A stretch of 64,000 nucleotides of DNA from a bacterium (GTDB taxonomy: Bacteria > Cyanobacteriota > Sericytochromatia > S15B-MN24 > UBA4093): NCBI GenBank assembly GCA_017744355.1, contig JAGIBK010000009.1, positions 62,001 to 126,000 of the forward strand. The letters run 5' to 3'. Position numbers and translations under genes: made by a program. The notes beneath the pieces are model-generated. The model ran no database searches and was not told the origin of the DNA. It saw nothing but the letters and a program-made list of their open reading frames with translations. Of the stretch, positions 48,528-57,408 are shown piece by piece; the stretch's first letter is position 1; the number at the start of each line of letters is the position of its first letter.

Positions 48528-49630
48528 CCCAGTGAGATCTCCACGTGATAGACGGGGGAACGAGGGTCATCGAGCGGCAAGAAGCGCTCGTTGCCAAGCA
48601 GGCAAAGGTGCGAGGTCGAAGCGAAGAAGGGCTTGAGGAAGGTCCCGAGCGGATCCCTGCGATCAAGGGCGAGGCCCAAAAAGAGGCCCCCTTGGGCGCG
48701 CACCTGCTCGAACGCCGCATCCAGCAAGAGGGGCAGAGCGGCCCCCGCCTCGATCGGCATACACAGGTTGACCACGTTGCAGAACGAGAGAGGCTCACCC
48801 GGCTTCGGGAAGGGCGCGAGACTGAAAATCCCGCGCCCCGCGTTCCAGGCCTGGCGGATAAGGCGCTGGGAAGGGCTCTCGGCCTCCAGCACGAAGCGCC
48901 GGATCGCCCGCTGGTTCCAGACCCCCAAGAAGCCCAGGAGGCGCTCGTCGCGGTCGAAGGCGAGCAAGAAGCGCTCCCAGCCGAGGCCCGGCGTGCGGGT
49001 GATCCAGGCCTCCAGCTCATCCGGGGTGAAGGCCCGCGCGAGCGGCCGCTTGGCGGCGACCCGCTCCCAGAGGGCCGCCATGGCTCCGAGATCCTCGGGC
49101 GTGGCGGCGCGGACCCGAACGCCCGGCATCGCCTTGGTGAGCGGTAGGCGGAAAGGCAAGAGGAAACGCAGGTCCACGTCGGCGATGGGCCGCATGGTCA
49201 CCAGCCCATCGCGCGCCAGATTGGTGTTCTTCTTGAAGCCCACGGGATTATCCGCCATGACGGCGGTGAAGATGGGGGTCTCGGGCCCGTTCAGGTCGCG
49301 GCAGGCGTGAATGCCCTCGCGCATAAAGCCGTCGGCGAGGCCCGTCCCCCGCGCCGCCTGCGCCACCCGCAGATCCGCGGTGTAGGCGATCGCCTCGGGG
49401 ACGGCTTCCAGGTACATCCGATCGGCGATGACCGAGAGGGTCCCGAGGATCTCCCCTTCCGCCTCGGCCACCAGCACCCGATGGGCCTGGCCCTGCACCC
49501 GGCAGAGGGCGAAGTAATCCGGCGAGCGGTCCACCCGGTAGCGCATGTGGGCGCTGCCCACCGCATGCGCGGCCATGAAGGCGCACAGGGCGGAACCGTG
49601 ATGGGCGGTAGCGGGGGCGATCGGATGCAT
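48524..49630 (-). CDS. Tandem GNAT-like acetyltransferase
   Basis: 368 residues, two GNAT-like halves. The N-terminal half (about 5-175) has the acetyl-CoA motif region VAQAARGTGLADGFMREG; the C-terminal half (about 190-368) starts RVRAATPEDLGAMAALWERV and has no clear acetyl-CoA motif, so it may be a degenerate partner. Substrate unknown. First gene of the operon with the Coq4-like and MMPL genes. The ATG sits 2 nt after a TAGCAT sequence; promoter position is unclear. Confidence 0.8.
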   Translation of the reverse strand: MHPIAPATAHHGSALCAFMAAHAVGSAHMRYRVDRSPDYFALCRVQGQAHRVLVAEAEGEILGTLSVIADRMYLEAVPEAIAYTADLRVAQAARGTGLADGFMREGIHACRDLNGPETPIFTAVMADNPVGFKKNTNLARDGLVTMRPIADVDLRFLLPFRLPLTKAMPGVRVRAATPEDLGAMAALWERVAAKRPLARAFTPDELEAWITRTPGLGWERFLLAFDRDERLLGFLGVWNQRAIRRFVLEAESPSQRLIRQAWNAGRGIFSLAPFPKPGEPLSFCNVVNLCMPIEAGAALPLLLDAAFEQVRAQGGLFLGLALDRRDPLGTFLKPFFASTSHLCLLGNERFLPLDDPRSPVYHVEISLG

Positions 49631-49657
49631 GCATGCTACATACCCAGAGCCGGCTTG

Positions 49658-51280
49658 CTAGACCGTCGGGCGAAGCGAGCGGGGAATGGTGAACCAAAAG
49701 CAGCTCCCCTTGCCGGGCGCGCTGACCACCCCGATGCGACCGCCGTGCGCCTCCACCAGGGCCTTGGAAATGGAGAGGCCCAGCCCGACCCCGCTGCGGC
49801 CTCGCGCGCCGGTGGACTCGACCTGGTAGAACTTCTCAAATAGCTGCTGCTGCGCCTCGGGAGCGATGCCGATGCCGGTATCTTGAACCTCCACCCGGAC
49901 CTCTTCCGGCTCGGGGAGCACGGCCACCGTGATCCGCCCACCCGCTGGCGTGAACTTGATCGCGTTGCCAAGGAGGTTGAGCAAGACCTGGCCCACGCGC
50001 TTGGCATCCATCATCAGGACCACGGGGGCCTTGGGCAGGGCCGCTTCGAGCAGCAGGTCGGCATCCTTCGCCTGGGGGACGAGGCTCGACAAGGTCTCGC
50101 TCACGAGCTGACTGAGGTTTGCCTCCTGGATGAAGAGCTTGAAGGTGCCCGCCTCGATCCGCGCAAAGTCGAGCAGATCGTCCACCAGCCGCGCAAGCCG
50201 CGTGACGCCCGCTTGAATCTGCGTCACGAAAGCCCGCTGCTCCGGGGTGAGAGGGCCGCCCAGCTGCTCTTCCAGAAACTCGACGTAGCCGGTGATCGAG
50301 GTCAAAGGCGTCCGCAGCTCGTGCGAAACCGTGTTGACCAGCTCGCTCTTGAGGCGATCGAGCTCCTTGAGGCGAAGGTTCGCCGCCTCCAACTCGGCGG
50401 TACGATCCTTGACGCGGGCTTCGAGCTCCTCGTTGAGTCGACCGAGCGCCTCCTCGGCCTCTCGCCTCACCTCCACCTCGCTTGCCAGGCGCTCGTTGGT
50501 CGCGACAAGCTCGGCTCTTTTGGTCTGAAGGCGCGTCGCCATCTGATCGAACGCGTGGGCCAGCTGAGCCAGCTCGTCGGCCCCTTCCAGCCGAAGGGCG
50601 GGCGTGACGACGCCGTGCGAGAGCTGCTGGGTCGCCTCCACCAAGCGGGCAACACGCTTGGTGAGGGTCTGCTGGAAGAAGAGCCAGAGCAAGAAGCACA
50701 GCAAAGCCAGCAAGGCGCTGAGCAGGATCGAGCGCACCCACTCGTCGTAAAGAGCCTGGCGCTTCAGGTCGCTCAAATCGAACTCCAGGACGAGGGCGCC
50801 CTGGCGCGATGGGGTGAGCTGGGCGGAGGGGGCCGCCAGGTTCACGGGAAAGACCGCCAGCACCGTGTTTCGATCGGCAGAGAGCTGGATCTGCCGCGAC
50901 ATGGTCTCGAAGGTCTTCGCCATGAGCGGGCGCAAGGGGACCGAGAGCGTCTCGCTCAAGAAGTGCTGGCGTTGCACGAAGCTCGAAGGATAAAGAATCC
51001 GCTGGGTTTTCGCGTCGACCAGCACCGCCAGGTTGAGGTCCGGGCTGGCGGCCGCCAGGCTGAGGAGCAGATCGACCCCCTCCTGAGAACCTTGCCTGAA
51101 CTGGTACTCCACCATTCCCGCCAGCAAGTTTCCCAAGAACGAAGCGCGACGCGTCATCTCCTCTTCCAGGTGATGGTTGGCCTGTGCGATCGCTTGGCCG
51201 AACGACAGCAAGGTCACGAGCAGGCCAAAGCCGAGCAGGGCGAGCGGCACCGAGAGGCGAATCGGCAGGAGATACCTCAT
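49658..51280 (-). CDS. Membrane sensor histidine kinase paired with a binding lipoprotein
   Basis: 540 residues: helix 1 (about 8-30), periplasmic domain of about 140 residues, helix 2 (about 183-205), HAMP (about 205-258), coiled coil, HisKA (SHELRTPLTSITGYVEFL), HATPase (NLLGNAIKF, DTGIGIAP, GVGLGLSIS). No response regulator is adjacent. The gene overlaps the end of the upstream substrate-binding lipoprotein by 4 bp, so the pair probably senses a ligand captured by that lipoprotein. Confidence 0.92.
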   Translation of the reverse strand: MRYLLPIRLSVPLALLGFGLLVTLLSFGQAIAQANHHLEEEMTRRASFLGNLLAGMVEYQFRQGSQEGVDLLLSLAAASPDLNLAVLVDAKTQRILYPSSFVQRQHFLSETLSVPLRPLMAKTFETMSRQIQLSADRNTVLAVFPVNLAAPSAQLTPSRQGALVLEFDLSDLKRQALYDEWVRSILLSALLALLCFLLWLFFQQTLTKRVARLVEATQQLSHGVVTPALRLEGADELAQLAHAFDQMATRLQTKRAELVATNERLASEVEVRREAEEALGRLNEELEARVKDRTAELEAANLRLKELDRLKSELVNTVSHELRTPLTSITGYVEFLEEQLGGPLTPEQRAFVTQIQAGVTRLARLVDDLLDFARIEAGTFKLFIQEANLSQLVSETLSSLVPQAKDADLLLEAALPKAPVVLMMDAKRVGQVLLNLLGNAIKFTPAGGRITVAVLPEPEEVRVEVQDTGIGIAPEAQQQLFEKFYQVESTGARGRSGVGLGLSISKALVEAHGGRIGVVSAPGKGSCFWFTIPRSLRPTV

Positions 51281-52266
51281 GGCCCGTTCCGCCTTACCAG
51301 GCGATCGTCCAGCACGACGTCGGAATCCACCTCGCCCGCCACCAGCCCATGCCGGTTCATCACCTTGGCCAGCCGATTCAAGGCCTTGGCGAACGCTCCG
51401 TTCGGGTCACCAAGCAGGCGACGGTTCTCTGACTGGTCGGGGAAGGTGACCCCTCGCAACGCCGCCGAGAACTGCTGGGGGGTTTGGCCCTGCCCCGGCG
51501 CCATCATGCGGATCGCCGCTTGCGGCTGACTCCAGATGAAGCGCCCGGTCTGGAACCAGGCGCCCACGAGGGTTTCCAGGGCCTGGGGATGAGCCTTGAA
51601 GGCCGGCTCACGCACGACCAGGCAATCGGCGATTTCACCGGGAATCTGAGTGCTGTTGAACAGCTCGCGTGCCCCTGCGGCCAGCAAGCGCGATCGCTTC
51701 GGCTCGAAGGTCACGACCGCATCGACCTGCCTTCCCAAGAAGGCCGACTCATGCCGATAAAGGGGCAGTGGCACGAGTTTGACGTCCTGGGGCGACATCC
51801 CCGAGAGCTCGAGTGCGCGACTGAGCACGTAGATACCCAGCGCGTCGACCTCCACGCCGACCCGCCGCCCCTTGAGATCCCGCATGCGGGCGATACCGGG
51901 TTGCCCGAGAATCGCATCCGCCCCGTGCGAAAAGTCCTGGATCAGCACCACATGGGGGTTCTGGCGCTTCCCCGCCAGGAGGATGACCTCGTACGACGTC
52001 ATGGACGCCGCCTCGATCGCATGGTTTTGGAAGGCCCGAAAGAGCTCAGGAATCGAGGGGTATTCGACCAAGCGAATGGCGGATTTGCCGTAGTACCCCA
52101 GATCCCGGGCCAAAAAGTAGGGGGCATTTCCGGGCCAGGGCGTCACGCCGACCCTCAAGGGCGGCTCCGGACGCTGGAAACAGCTTGCGATCAAGGCGAT
52201 GCAAGCGAAGAAGAAGAGGGAATAGCCAAGCGTCCGCCGGGAGAAAAATGGAAAGCGTTGCGGCAT
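51277..52266 (-). CDS. NMT1/THI5-like substrate-binding lipoprotein
   Basis: About 329 residues. Membrane-targeting segment with lipobox-like IASC, then a periplasmic-binding fold of the NMT1/SsuA/ThiY type (RVGVTPWPGNAPYFLARDLGYY, EAASMTSYEVILL, GRRVGVEVDALGIYVLSRAL, DAVVTFEPKRSRLL). Such proteins bind sulfonates, nitrate, pyrimidine precursors and similar ligands. No ABC permease or ATPase is near; instead the kinase gene overlaps it. Start uncertain: ATG 52266 has GGTGGA just upstream; ATG 52281 and GTG 52290 are alternatives. Confidence 0.83.
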   Translation of the reverse strand: MPQRFPFFSRRTLGYSLFFFACIALIASCFQRPEPPLRVGVTPWPGNAPYFLARDLGYYGKSAIRLVEYPSIPELFRAFQNHAIEAASMTSYEVILLAGKRQNPHVVLIQDFSHGADAILGQPGIARMRDLKGRRVGVEVDALGIYVLSRALELSGMSPQDVKLVPLPLYRHESAFLGRQVDAVVTFEPKRSRLLAAGARELFNSTQIPGEIADCLVVREPAFKAHPQALETLVGAWFQTGRFIWSQPQAAIRMMAPGQGQTPQQFSAALRGVTFPDQSENRRLLGDPNGAFAKALNRLAKVMNRHGLVAGEVDSDVVLDDRLVRRNGP

Positions 52267-52308
52267 CTCTTCCACCCTCATGAGCGCCACAATACTTTAC
52301 CATCGTTC

Positions 52309-52326
52309 CCCCCGGCTCGCCGGGGG
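52309..52326. repeat. GC-rich hairpin downstream of the 52344 gene
   Basis: Arms 52309-52316 and 52319-52326 (8 bp). It lies after the stop of the leftward lipoprotein gene but lacks a T run, so it may stabilise the transcript end. Confidence 0.4.
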
Positions 52327-52343
52327 CGAGTTGGAGCGGGGGG

Positions 52344-53120
52344 CTAATCGAGCGTGAAGGCGTTGGAGGGCATGCTCGCGTTCATGATGATGTTGTCCAT
52401 GCGGATGCGGTGGACCAGGCGATTGTTGCGGTCGTACATCTCGCGGACGACGGGCATCTTGCGCTGGGCGTCGATGGTGAAGACCTCGCGGGCGACGCCG
52501 CGCAGGCTGCGGGGCGAGACGATGCCGACCTGGATGATGGGCATGGCCCCGAGGTTGCCCTGACCGACGAGCGTCACCTGGTTGCGGGGGTCGAAGAAGG
52601 TATCCATCATCGGGGTGATGCCGGTCTCATCGATGAAGTAGCCGCGGTGATCCGCCGTGCGGCTGTCGTGCACGTCGACGCTGGTCTTGAGCCAGAAGCC
52701 CAAGAGCTTGGTCTTGACGGCGATCTGCTTGCCGCCGCTCCAGACCATCTTGGTCCCGACGGTGCTGCCCTCGCTGCTCTGCTTGATGTGGAGCGAGGTC
52801 TTGTTGGGCAATTCGTAGCAAAAGCGGGTCTGGATGGAGCCGACCGAGCCCTTGTCGCTGACGAAGTAACCGGTCAGATCGCACTGCACGTTGCGCAGGG
52901 TGGTGCGCATCTGGCGCATGTCGGAGAAGAGCGATTGGAGGATGGCCTGGTCGTTGTTGACGCCCTGCTGGTTGCCAGGGAGGCCCTTGTTGAGCTTCAG
53001 GTCCTTCTGCGCCTTGCCGTTGTCGACCATTACGCCGGGATCCGCGCCGCAGCCGGCCAGCAACGTGGCACCCAGCAGCATCGTCATCCAAAAGGCCTTG
53101 GTTTTGACATTCAGGCTCAC
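52344..53120 (-). CDS. LolA/RseB-fold-like putative lipoprotein
   Basis: 258 residues; GTG start and lipobox LLAGC. The mature part has a beta-rich pattern (LFSDMRQMRTTLRNVQCDLTGYFVSDKG, ...VWSGGKQIAVKT...) and ends with NIIMNASMPSNAFTLD, typical for LolA/LolB/RseB-like lipid-binding folds that close with 'f.f.. P.g.'. Two cysteines (QCDL and FCYEL) could form a disulfide. Function (lipid sensing or carrying) is an inference. Single gene with its own upstream region. Confidence 0.68.
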   Translation of the reverse strand: MSLNVKTKAFWMTMLLGATLLAGCGADPGVMVDNGKAQKDLKLNKGLPGNQQGVNNDQAILQSLFSDMRQMRTTLRNVQCDLTGYFVSDKGSVGSIQTRFCYELPNKTSLHIKQSSEGSTVGTKMVWSGGKQIAVKTKLLGFWLKTSVDVHDSRTADHRGYFIDETGITPMMDTFFDPRNQVTLVGQGNLGAMPIIQVGIVSPRSLRGVAREVFTIDAQRKMPVVREMYDRNNRLVHRIRMDNIIMNASMPSNAFTLD

Positions 53121-53221
53121 AGCGACCCCCTTTGGTGAATTAACACCCTACAAACAGGGTATCGCTGTCCCGGGCCGGGATCTTTCTTATGGGGTGAATA
53201 ACCCTCGTTTAAGGAAAAGGA

Positions 53222-53632
53222 TCAGCTCGCTGCCCGCGGCAGGGTCCCGATGGCCACGTCGCGCAGCAGCAGGTTGCAGGCGTCCGAGAGGAACTCGAAG
53301 AGCCAGTGGAGGCGGCCCGAAGCGAGCATGAAGCGCTCGGCGCCCGCGATGGGCTGGCTGAGCGACGAGAGGGCGCGCTCGGCGGCGAGCAGGGCCTCGG
53401 CGAGGGTCGTCTCCGAATAGAGAGGGGCCGCCAGGCGCAGCAGAGAATGGCGCTCGTGAGCGGCTTCGAGCTCGGTGCGGGCGAGGCGGCAGGCCTCGGC
53501 AGCAACCGAGAGACGTTGGCGATCGTCGCGGTCCAAGGGGACCGGGCCGGCGATCAGGCGCGAGAGCAGCGGCACCGCTTCGGACCAGGTGAGACCGAGG
53601 TGGAAGGATGCGTGTTGCTCGGGAGTTCCCAT
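53222..53632 (-). CDS. Unknown small helical protein
   Basis: 136 residues, predicted almost entirely helical, Ala/Leu/Arg-rich, with no signal peptide. GGAGG lies 8 nt before the ATG at 53632. Several in-frame heptad-like stretches (EACRLARTELEAAHERHSLLR) suggest a helical bundle. No family recognised and no operon partner. Confidence 0.6.
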   Translation of the reverse strand: MGTPEQHASFHLGLTWSEAVPLLSRLIAGPVPLDRDDRQRLSVAAEACRLARTELEAAHERHSLLRLAAPLYSETTLAEALLAAERALSSLSQPIAGAERFMLASGRLHWLFEFLSDACNLLLRDVAIGTLPRAAS

Positions 53633-53771
53633 GGGCAGATCCTCCAACGATCAGGAGACGGCTTACTGGGTTGTTTCCTCGCATGCATTGTTGACAAGCA
53701 ACTGAACGCATCATAGCACAGTGCGGAGCGAGCGGCCACCCGTTGGGGTGCCAGCGGACCTCGAGAGAGCG

Positions 53772-53780
53772 TGATAGAAT
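53772..53780 (+). promoter_or_regulatory. Extended -10 promoter of the M16 peptidase gene
   Basis: TGATAGAAT, identical to the lnt element. Predicted start about 53787, leader about 60 nt with a GAGAGGAC Shine-Dalgarno. Confidence 0.5.
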
Positions 53781-53848
53781 GTCCGCCAACTGATCGCCGA
53801 TTTGATTCCATAGCCTTTGCTTGGACTTTCGAGAGAGGACACCGCCGC

Positions 53849-56575
53849 ATGAATCGACACCCCCTCGCCGCCCTGGCCCTGGCCATCGGCACCGCCCTGA
53901 CGGTGCCCGTCATGCCGGGGGCCGCGCTGGCCGCGCCCGCCATCACGACCACCCAGACGATCGCCGGCCCCATCCAGGAGTACACCCTCAAGAACGGCAT
54001 GAAGGTCATCCTCAAGGAGAACCACGCCGCGCCGGTCGTCACCTGGGTCGTCACCTACAAGGTCGGCTCGCGCAACGAGGCCACGGGCTGGACGGGCTCG
54101 ACCCACATGCTCGAGCACATGCTCTTCAAGGGCACCAAGAACCTCGGCAAGGGCCAGATCTCGCAGCTGCTGCAGCGCAACGGGGCGGACTTCAACGCCA
54201 CCACCTGGACGGATCGGACCAACTACTTCGAGACCTACTCGAGCGACAAGCTCGAGATGGGCATCATGCTCGAGGCCGACCGCATGCGCAATTCGCTGAT
54301 CCTCGACTCGGAGCGCCAGAGCGAGATGACCGTCGTGCGCAACGAGATGGAGCGCGGCGAGAGCAGCCCGGTCATGAACCTTTACGAGGCCGTCACCGCC
54401 CAGGCCTACCAGGCCCACCCCTACCACCACTCGACCATCGGCTGGCGTAGCGACGTGGAGGGCGTCCCCACCGCGCGCCTCAAGGAGTTCTACGACACCT
54501 TCTACCACCCCAACAACGCGGTGGCGGTGCTCGTCGGCGACTTCAAGAGCGCTGATGCGATCAAGCTCATCGAGAAGTACTTCGGCGCCATCCCCGCCGC
54601 CAAGCACATCCCGCCCATGTACACCACCGAGGATCCCCAGGAGGGCATCCGCCGCTTCGTCCTGCGCAAGCGCGGCGAGACCAACCTGGTCCAGACCGGC
54701 TGGCACATCCCCTCGGTCAACCACAAGGACATCGCCGCCCTCAAGGTCCTCGAGACCCTCATGGGCAGCGGCCGCACCTCGCGCCTCTACCAGGCCCTGG
54801 TCGACAAGGAGATCACCACCGACGCCTGGGCCGACTGCGGCCTCCAGCGCGACCCCTCCCTGTTCCGCATCGGCATGACCGTGCGCCCCGGCGTCAAGCA
54901 TGAAGACGCCGAAGCCGCCATGCGCACCGAGGTCGAGAAGCTCCAGACCACCCCGGTCGACGCCCAGGAGCTCCAGAAGGCCAAGAACCAGGCCGAGGCG
55001 GGCTACATCTTCCAGAACAACGGCACCGAAGGCCTCGCCATCAACCTGGGCGAGTACTCGGCCATGGCCGGCCGCTGGCAGCGCGCCTTCGAGCTCCTCG
55101 ACGAGGTCAAGAAGGTCACCCCCGCCGACATCCAGCGCGTCGCCAAGACCTACCTCCACGACGACAACCTGACCATCGGCTACTATGTCGCCACCCCCGA
55201 CGGCCCGATGCGTCCCCAGCCCAAGAACGCCGGCAGCGGCAAGGCCGTCGCCAACAACGCCCCGGTCAAGCCCCTGCCCCTGCTGGACTTCGAGAAGCGC
55301 CCGGTCAAGGAACAGAAGCTCACCGCGCCGGTGCGCCGCGTCCTCTCGAACGGCATGACCGTCCTGGTGCTCCCCAACAAGAACAACCCGACCATCGCCA
55401 TCAACGGCTTCGTCCGCACCGGCGGCGTCCACGACCCCAAGGGCAAGGAAGGGCTCTCCTCTCTGACCGCCTCCATGCTCGAGGAGGGCACCACCAAGCG
55501 TGACAAGCTCGCGATCGCGAGCGACCTCGAGTTCGTCGGCGCGAGCGTCGGCTTCTCGGGCGGCACCGAGACCACCGGCATCAACGGCTCGACCCTCTCC
55601 AAGGACCTGGACCGCACCCTCGGCGTCCTCGCCGAGGAGCTGATGAGCCCCGCCTTCCCCGAGAGCGAGCTCGCCAAGCTCAAGGCCAACTGGATCACCT
55701 CGATCAAGCAGGCCGAAGAGCAGCCCGAGACCCGCGCCGAGCGCGCCTTCAACCACTCGGTCTTCCCTGAGGGCCACCCGTTCCACGACCTGGAGCCCCA
55801 GGCCCAGATCAAGGCCATCGAGAGCATCACTCCGGCGGATCTCAAGGCCTTCCACGCCAAGCACTACGGCCCTAACAGCGTCGTGCTGTCGGTGGTGGGC
55901 GACGTGACCCCCGATCAGGTGGTCTCGAAGCTCGAGCAGCACTTCGCCGGCTGGCCCAAGGTCACGGTCTCGCCCGTCGAGATCCCCAACGCCCTGCAGG
56001 CCAAGGCCTCGAAGACCGTCATCCCGATGATGGACAAGACCAACGTGGCCATCGTCTTCGGCAACCCCACCACCGTCCGCCGCACGGATTCGGACTACTA
56101 CGCCGTGCGCCTCGCCAACTTCGTGCTCGGCGGCAGCCCCCTGTCGGCGCGCCTCGGCATCAAGCTGCGCGACGAGATGGGCCTGACCTACGACGCGCGC
56201 TCCAGCATCCGGCCCAGCATGGGGCCGGGCGCCTTCACCGCGACCGTCACGGTCAACTCGGCCAACGTGTCCACGGCCCTCGACGCCCTCAAGGGCGAGC
56301 TGGACAAGTTCGTCACCAAGGGCGTGAGCGCCGATGAGCTCGCCAAGGCCAAGACGGCCTTCATCGGCAGCAGCGCGGTGGATCTGGCGACCAACGCGGG
56401 CATGGCCTCGTCGCTCAGCTCCATCGAGCGCTACGGCCTCGGCCTCGACTTCTGGGGCCGCTACCCCAAGCTGATCCAGGGCGTCACCCTGCAGCAGGTC
56501 AACCAGGCCGCCAAGAAGATCGTCCTGCCCAACGCCGCGGGCCTTGCGATCGCAGGCCCCTACGAAGGCAAGTAA
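53849..56575 (+). CDS. Secreted M16-family zinc metallopeptidase
   Basis: 908 residues; signal peptide 1-29 (ends ALAA). The N-terminal half carries the inverted zinc motif His86-x-x-Glu89-His90 (HMLEH) and a probable third ligand Glu about 166 (NEMERGE). The C-terminal half repeats the M16 fold (from about 490; GLSSLTASMLEEGTTKR) without the zinc motif, as usual for two-lobed M16 proteins. It degrades peptides in the periplasm or outside. ATG at 53849 is chosen for the signal peptide. Ends in a strong terminator. Confidence 0.93.
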   Translation: MNRHPLAALALAIGTALTVPVMPGAALAAPAITTTQTIAGPIQEYTLKNGMKVILKENHAAPVVTWVVTYKVGSRNEATGWTGSTHMLEHMLFKGTKNLGKGQISQLLQRNGADFNATTWTDRTNYFETYSSDKLEMGIMLEADRMRNSLILDSERQSEMTVVRNEMERGESSPVMNLYEAVTAQAYQAHPYHHSTIGWRSDVEGVPTARLKEFYDTFYHPNNAVAVLVGDFKSADAIKLIEKYFGAIPAAKHIPPMYTTEDPQEGIRRFVLRKRGETNLVQTGWHIPSVNHKDIAALKVLETLMGSGRTSRLYQALVDKEITTDAWADCGLQRDPSLFRIGMTVRPGVKHEDAEAAMRTEVEKLQTTPVDAQELQKAKNQAEAGYIFQNNGTEGLAINLGEYSAMAGRWQRAFELLDEVKKVTPADIQRVAKTYLHDDNLTIGYYVATPDGPMRPQPKNAGSGKAVANNAPVKPLPLLDFEKRPVKEQKLTAPVRRVLSNGMTVLVLPNKNNPTIAINGFVRTGGVHDPKGKEGLSSLTASMLEEGTTKRDKLAIASDLEFVGASVGFSGGTETTGINGSTLSKDLDRTLGVLAEELMSPAFPESELAKLKANWITSIKQAEEQPETRAERAFNHSVFPEGHPFHDLEPQAQIKAIESITPADLKAFHAKHYGPNSVVLSVVGDVTPDQVVSKLEQHFAGWPKVTVSPVEIPNALQAKASKTVIPMMDKTNVAIVFGNPTTVRRTDSDYYAVRLANFVLGGSPLSARLGIKLRDEMGLTYDARSSIRPSMGPGAFTATVTVNSANVSTALDALKGELDKFVTKGVSADELAKAKTAFIGSSAVDLATNAGMASSLSSIERYGLGLDFWGRYPKLIQGVTLQQVNQAAKKIVLPNAAGLAIAGPYEGK

Positions 56576-56588
56576 CCCAATACCCAAC

Positions 56589-56626
56589 CGAAGGGGGAAG
56601 GCTGACGCCTTCCCCCTTCGCCTTTT
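56589..56626 (+). terminator. Terminator of the M16 peptidase gene
   Basis: Arms 56589-56602 and 56607-56620 pair over 14 bp with a TGAC loop, then CCTTTT. Confidence 0.88.
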
Positions 56627-56687
56627 GCACAGTAAGGTAAGAAAAGTCCCACCCAATGTTTCCCCTGCCCCCTGGCGGGGCGGGGAT

Positions 56688-56764
56688 GAGCGCCTAAGAA
56701 AACTGTTCCTACAAGCCGCTTACAGCGGCCAAACACAACACATGCCTGGTTTTTTTAGGTGCTC
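56688..56764 (+). repeat. Conserved stem-loop element, copy B
   Basis: 77 nt. Outer arms 56688-56703 and 56749-56764 pair over 16 bp including two G-U; inner hairpin 56715-56720/56724-56729 with a TAC loop. Linkers CTGTTCCTACAA and CACATGCCTGG match copy A at 34175-34254. Compared with copy A, both the outer and the inner stem show compensatory base-pair changes. It ends 43 bp before the guanylate kinase start in the same orientation as copy A relative to its downstream gene. Confidence 0.78.
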
Positions 56765-56807
56765 TTGGGGTGGGGGGTTCAAATCAAGTTCCTTATAAGG
56801 AGACCCC

Positions 56808-57356
56808 ATGGCCGGCAACGTATGGATCCTGATCGGCCCGTCCGGCACGGGCAAGACCAGCCTCGCCAAGGACCTGCCCCGGCGGGTGCCCACCCTCAAG
56901 CGCGCCGTCACCTGCACCACCCGCGCCCCGCGCGCCGGTGAGCAAGAAGGCATCGATTACTACTTCGTCAGCGACGAGCAGTTCGACTTCCTCATGGCAT
57001 CGGGCAAGTTGCTCGAATCCACCATCTACGGCGGGCAGCGCTACGGCCTACCGGCCGACCAGTTCCTGGAAAACGGCACGCACGACATGGTCTGCGTCCT
57101 CGACATGGCGGGGGTCCAGAGCTTGCGCGACCTCTTGGCGCCCGACAAGGTGCGGGCGATCTTCCTCGAAAGCCCCTCGCCCGAGGTGCTCAGGGCCCGC
57201 ATGGAGGCACGCGGCAGCACCCCCGACGAGGTCGAGCGGCGCCTGGCCCTCATCGCCCTGGAGAGCGGTCAAGCAAGCGAATGCGAATACCGGATCTCGA
57301 CCACCCCACCTTACGACGAGGTGCTCGAAACGGTTTCTAAGCTCATCGGCGGCTAA
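56808..57356 (+). CDS. gmk: Guanylate kinase
   Basis: 182 residues. P-loop GPSGTGKTS, GMP-binding region TCTTRAPRAGEQEGIDYYFVS, and RMEARGST lid region. It phosphorylates GMP to GDP in the cytosol. Slightly shorter than the 205-residue E. coli enzyme, mainly at the C-terminus. TAAGGAG lies 7 nt before the ATG. Preceded by copy B of the stem-loop element and followed by a strong bidirectional terminator. In many bacteria gmk lies beside rpoZ; here it is alone. Confidence 0.92.
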   Translation: MAGNVWILIGPSGTGKTSLAKDLPRRVPTLKRAVTCTTRAPRAGEQEGIDYYFVSDEQFDFLMASGKLLESTIYGGQRYGLPADQFLENGTHDMVCVLDMAGVQSLRDLLAPDKVRAIFLESPSPEVLRARMEARGSTPDEVERRLALIALESGQASECEYRISTTPPYDEVLETVSKLIGG

Positions 57357-57358
57357 AC

Positions 57359-57405
57359 AAAAGCACGACGCCCTCTCCCTGATGGGGAGAGGGCGTCGTG
57401 CTTTT
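57359..57405. terminator. Bidirectional terminator between gmk and nitronate monooxygenase
   Basis: Arms 57359-57379 and 57385-57405 are perfectly complementary over 21 bp with a TGATG loop, and begin/end with AAAA/TTTT, so it works for both convergent genes. Confidence 0.93.
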
Positions 57406-57408
57406 CAC

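Noticed and set aside
53711-56656. 981-codon minus-strand frame opposite the M16 peptidase
   Set aside because: Very long but Val/Leu/Gly/Asp-rich shadow of a codon-biased gene; plus strand has the HxxEH zinc motif and signal peptide.
56768-56795. GGTTCAAATC resembling a tRNA T arm before gmk
   Set aside because: No complementary stem or other tRNA arms; it precedes a normal Shine-Dalgarno of gmk.
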